A stretch of 13,238 bases of DNA from Anaerolineales bacterium UBA3071 (GTDB taxonomy: Bacteria > Chloroflexota > Anaerolineae > UBA3071). Positions 10,105 through 13,238 of this stretch are shown one piece after another (within the stretch, counting starts at the first letter, position 1; every line of letters starts with the position of its first letter). The notes under the pieces are model-generated. The model was not told the origin of the DNA and ran no database searches. It saw only the letters and a program-made list of their open reading frames with translations. The DNA lies in assembly GCA_002366755.1 (NCBI GenBank), contig DFBV01000167.1, positions 235 through 13,472 on the forward strand, in the 5' to 3' direction. The translations under genes and the position numbers were made by a program.

Positions 10105-13100
10105 TTAGCTTGCTGCCGACGGCGCGGCCTCGCTGAGCAAAGCGTCGGGACGCCAGCATCCACATCCCAACTCCCTCAGCCGCACCTCAACCTCAGTCTC
10201 ATACCCTCGCGCCTGCATTCGGCGGAAGATCGACAACGCCCCGATCAACTGCTCACAGGCGTGCCCCCTGTCGCCCTCCTCATTGCGTTCCGCATAGGCC
10301 ATGCCCAAGCTCAGCCGCGTCTTGGCCACTTCCGCCGGGATCCTGACCCGTTCCAGGAACTTCAGGCTATCCTCCAGATGCGCCACAGCATCATCCCTAT
10401 TGCGGCGACATCTATGCAAATCCCCGTAGCAACGATGCACGATGCCCAGGAACGCCTCTGATGGCTGCGGTCCAGCAGCGCCCAGGGCCAACTCAATGCA
10501 CCCCCGGGCCTCATCACACCTGCTCTGCGTTACGCTGAGGCGAGCCAGGTTCAAATAGATCCCTGGCACAAACCGAAGATGCTGCGTGTCCCAGCTCAGG
10601 GTCTCAGCCATCTCCAGGTGACGTCGCGCATCTTCCAACTGCTCTGTCCCCTCATAAGCTGAGCCGAGGATGCGATGTGCGTCAATGAGTCGAGCTACCA
10701 CCCCGGCCTGCTCAGCTAGAGGCAGTGCTCGCTCCAGGTGCGCGATGGCTGTCTTCCACTCACCCCGATCGATAGACAACTCTGCCATTGTCAGGAGCAG
10801 CAGAGCCTCCTCACGCGTGTCACCAACGCGCCGGGCAAGCTCAAGGCCCTCGCTGAGGCATTCCAGAGCCCGATCCATCCGGCCGAAGAGCCGATGGCTA
10901 TCGCCTACGTTGTTGCAGGCCTGAGCGATGCGAGGTAGATCACCAAGCTCGCGATACAGCGCCAGACTGCGCTCGTCGTATCTGCACGCCGCTTCCAGAT
11001 TCCCTCGATGACTGGCGATGACGCCCATGACCCTGTTGGCGTCGGCCAATCCCCTGATGTCAGAGATCTGGCCCGAGATCTCAACACTGGCGCGGGCATG
11101 TTGCTCGGCCTCATCCATCCGATTCCTGGACATGAGGAGATATGCCAGTCCACAGTGAACGCGGCTGGCCTCGGCGAGGGGCGGGAGAGAACTCAGGCGC
11201 GCCAATGCTGTCTCGTAGTGTGGTTGCGCCTTGGCCAGGTCGCCTCGCAGCATGTATACGCTGGCGACCTTTCGCTCCCCTCGCGCAAGATCTTCCCTGG
11301 CCTCGGCGAGGGCGAGAAACGCCTTGTAGTGCTCAAGTGACTCGTCGTGGCGGGACAAGTTGACCAGATACACGTCCCCGAGACGTTCGTGAATGCGATA
11401 CGGTTCGATCGCAGCCCCCTCCGCTTTGAGCTCCGATACTTTCTGAAGAGCCGATTGATAGAAGCCAATAGCCTCCAGGCTGGCACCCAGGTGGCGGGCG
11501 CGGTCGCCGGTGCGAACCAGATAGTTGATGGCCTTCTGCAACTCCTCAGCCCGGTCCCAGTGATAGGCCAACAGTTCTACCTGCTCCTCGATGCGCTCGG
11601 CGAACAACTGTTCCAGCGCTTCGGCCACTTGCCGGTGAAAGATACGGCGTTCCCTCTTCAGCAGGCCGTTGTAGGCCGCCTCCTGGGTCAGGTGGTGCTT
11701 GAAGATGTACTCCAACTCCGGCAGCCGAGCCCGCTCCCGAATCATCTGCTCCCGCTGCAAGATCAGAAGGTGTTCGTCGAGTTTACACTCCTCCTGGGCA
11801 ATGACCGCCAGCACGCGGTAGGGGAAGATCCGACCGATGACAGCCGCCAACTGCAGCACTCGCTTAGCACCTTCCTGCAGACGGTCAATGCGGGCCGTCA
11901 AGACCCCTTGCAGGCTGTCTGGAATGGCGATGTTAGCCCCCCCCCGAGTCACTTGCCAGCAGCCGGTGGCCTCGTCTCGCGCAAGGGCCTCACTGTCAAT
12001 CAGCGAGCGGATGATCTCCTCCATGTAGAAGGGATTGCCCTCGGCGTGGCCGAGGACGCGCTCCTTCAGTTGCTGCGGCAACCCTTCAACACCCAGCAGG
12101 TTGCCTACCAGCGTCTCGCTGTCGGCTGAGGAGAGGGGATCGAGCCACAGGTCGGTGTAGCGGTGGCGATAGAGGCGGGCGACGGTCTCCCTGATGTCCC
12201 AGGAACCGCAGTCTGTCTGCGGGCGAAAGGCACAGATGAACAGGAGCGAGGCGCGGTCAGTAAGGGGTAGCAGTTGCTTCAGCAACTCAATCGAGGTGCG
12301 GTCAGCCCAGTGCAGGTCCTCGCAGACGAGAACCAGAGGGCGATCACTGGCTGCTTTTTCAAAAAGCAGCTCCACGGCGCGGAAGGTGCAGGTCTTGAGT
12401 TGCTCGCCCTCCAGGTCACGCACTGCAGCCTCGGCCTCGGCTTCCAGAGGTAGCGACATGAGGCGGCCCAGGTAAGGGTAGATGTCATCGAAGTGCTCCG
12501 GGCTTATCCCCTGTACCCCCTCTCGGAGCGCATCGCGGAGGGCCGTCGGGGAACCCTCCACTGACAGCCCCAGCAGGCCGCGCAGCATGTCCAGCCAAAG
12601 AAGATAGGCGGTAGAGGTCCCGTAGGACAGGCAGCGCCCCTCCGCCCATTGTAGGGGCGACAGGCCTGTCCTGAGCGAAGTCGAAGGGCCGGTCCTTTGG
12701 GCGGGCGAACGGCCGTTCGCCCCTACCTTGCGCAGTTCCGCCACCAGGCGAGACTTGCCAATTCCCGCCTCGCCTACGATGGTCACGATACCGCCCACGC
12801 CGGCTTGCAACCGCTCGATAGCTTCTTGGAGAGCATGGCATTCAGCCTCGCGCCCCACCAGGGGAGATTCCAGACCAGCGATGCCCCGCAGCTTGACCGG
12901 TGCCGGTTTCGAGGCCAGCACGCGGTACGCGGGCACAGGCTCCGCCCTGCCCTTGATCTGGATGGGCCCCGCGGGTTCGGTTTCGTACAGGTGGGCGATG
13001 AGCTTGTGGGTGTCCTCGCAGACGAGGATCGTGCCTGGCTCAGCCGCGCTCTCCAGGCGGGCGGCCACGTTGACGGCATCGCCCATGGCCGTGTACTCCA

Positions 13101-13238
13101 CTCGCAGATCCGAACCCACCTCCCCGACCACCACCAACCCGGTGTTGATCCCCACTCGTACGTTGAAACCACGGATGCCTCGCTCGCGCTCCAGCCTTGT
13201 GGCGTATTCCCTGGCCCCCTCGATGATCTCCAGCGCCG
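10105..13238 (-). CDS. Class III nucleotide cyclase - AAA-type ATPase - TPR protein, 5' end outside window
   Basis: About 1,043 residues are visible; the N-terminus lies beyond the right edge. The first 100 visible residues are the C-terminal half of a class III cyclase: FNVRVGINTGLVVVGEVGS, then VEYTAMGDAVNVAARLE with the transition-state Asn and Arg. The residue usually Asp in class IIIa is Thr (codon 13090-13092), as in class IIIb cyclases. Next comes an AAA/NB-ARC-like ATPase with Walker A GEAGIGKS (near 12776-12753) and Walker B LVLVCEDLHWAD (near 12336-12301). The last part, from about 11570, is a run of TPR-like helical repeats. Mammalian soluble adenylyl cyclase shares this cyclase-ATPase-TPR order. 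A 76-bp palindromic element (12651-12726) adds about 25 residues between Walker A and Walker B without breaking the frame. The metal-binding Asp residues are outside the window. Confidence 0.93.
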   Translation of the reverse strand, partial: ALEIIEGAREYATRLERERGIRGFNVRVGINTGLVVVGEVGSDLRVEYTAMGDAVNVAARLESAAEPGTILVCEDTHKLIAHLYETEPAGPIQIKGRAEPVPAYRVLASKPAPVKLRGIAGLESPLVGREAECHALQEAIERLQAGVGGIVTIVGEAGIGKSRLVAELRKVGANGRSPAQRTGPSTSLRTGLSPLQWAEGRCLSYGTSTAYLLWLDMLRGLLGLSVEGSPTALRDALREGVQGISPEHFDDIYPYLGRLMSLPLEAEAEAAVRDLEGEQLKTCTFRAVELLFEKAASDRPLVLVCEDLHWADRTSIELLKQLLPLTDRASLLFICAFRPQTDCGSWDIRETVARLYRHRYTDLWLDPLSSADSETLVGNLLGVEGLPQQLKERVLGHAEGNPFYMEEIIRSLIDSEALARDEATGCWQVTRGGANIAIPDSLQGVLTARIDRLQEGAKRVLQLAAVIGRIFPYRVLAVIAQEECKLDEHLLILQREQMIRERARLPELEYIFKHHLTQEAAYNGLLKRERRIFHRQVAEALEQLFAERIEEQVELLAYHWDRAEELQKAINYLVRTGDRARHLGASLEAIGFYQSALQKVSELKAEGAAIEPYRIHERLGDVYLVNLSRHDESLEHYKAFLALAEAREDLARGERKVASVYMLRGDLAKAQPHYETALARLSSLPPLAEASRVHCGLAYLLMSRNRMDEAEQHARASVEISGQISDIRGLADANRVMGVIASHRGNLEAACRYDERSLALYRELGDLPRIAQACNNVGDSHRLFGRMDRALECLSEGLELARRVGDTREEALLLLTMAELSIDRGEWKTAIAHLERALPLAEQAGVVARLIDAHRILGSAYEGTEQLEDARRHLEMAETLSWDTQHLRFVPGIYLNLARLSVTQSRCDEARGCIELALGAAGPQPSEAFLGIVHRCYGDLHRCRRNRDDAVAHLEDSLKFLERVRIPAEVAKTRLSLGMAYAERNEEGDRGHACEQLIGALSIFRRMQARGYETEVEVRLRELGCGCWRPDALLSEAAPSAAS
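12651..12726. mobile_element. MITE/REP-like palindromic element inserted in frame in the cyclase gene
   Basis: The element is bounded by perfect 10-bp inverted ends, GTAGGGGCGA (12651-12660) and TCGCCCCTAC (12717-12726). Inside lie the 12-bp palindrome GACAGGCCTGTC (12659-12670), the widespread repeat word CCTGAGCGAAGTCGAAG (about 12670-12686), and a perfect 20-bp palindrome at 12703-12722. On the minus strand it encodes roughly GANGRSPAQR through SLRTGLSPLQ, residues that look foreign to the ATPase domain. No transposase is present and no clear target duplication was seen. Confidence 0.8.

Noticed and set aside
11347..12129. A 260-codon plus-strand open frame opposite the cyclase gene
   Set aside because: It lies opposite the ATPase/TPR coding region, and its composition and lack of motifs fit a shadow frame.

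Overview
The window looks like a high-GC bacterial chromosome segment, most likely from an uncultured member of the Chloroflexota (Anaerolineae-like). This is inferred from three things: a DHH-CBS-nucleotidyltransferase fusion, a cyclase-ATPase-TPR signalling protein, and many short dispersed repeats of kinds I associate with that phylum. No taxonomic marker gene is present, so the assignment is tentative.

Layout, left to right. (1) Positions 1-1559, minus: the first 519 residues of an ABC exporter half-transporter with Asp at the catalytic Glu position, as in the degenerate subunit of heterodimeric exporters. (2) Positions 1731-4239: an accessory stretch that looks less GC-rich. It holds a DUF2283 protein (minus), a UPF0175 antitoxin with a frameshifted DUF3368/PIN toxin, an orphan 3' remnant of a second UPF0175 gene, and an apparently intact RelB-like/RelE-like toxin-antitoxin pair behind a near-consensus promoter. 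(3) Positions 4670-8238, plus: an 870-residue DHH/DHHA1-CBS-CBS-tRNA nucleotidyltransferase fusion, then an MTA/SAH-nucleosidase-like protein. (4) Positions 8239-13238, minus, read right to left: a class III nucleotide cyclase fused to an AAA-type ATPase and TPR tail (5' end outside the window), a small protein with a possible RAM-like fold, and a cNMP-binding/PP2C-type phosphatase. The last three suggest a cyclic-nucleotide signalling module in which the cyclase makes the messenger and the phosphatase senses it.

The most unusual feature is a repeat pattern spread over the window. Six loci (about 1634-1710, 2190-2256, 4391-4437, 4595-4622, 6220-6289, 7272-7378) are arrays of degenerate words in strict 7- or 8-base register. 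Four of the six consist of two arms carrying the same word in opposite orientation. One lies in frame inside the nucleotidyltransferase head domain. Another supplies that gene's stop codon and occupies the ribosome-binding region of the next gene. Separately, a 76-bp element with 10-bp perfect inverted ends sits in frame inside the cyclase gene, and a REP-like GTCATTGCGAG element lies next to the decayed antitoxin copy. Unrelated sequences in the same periodic register suggest a local repeat-generating process. They resemble cyanobacterial STRR heptamers in style but are not the same sequences.

Limits: everything was read by eye. Family names rest on motifs, and no search was run.
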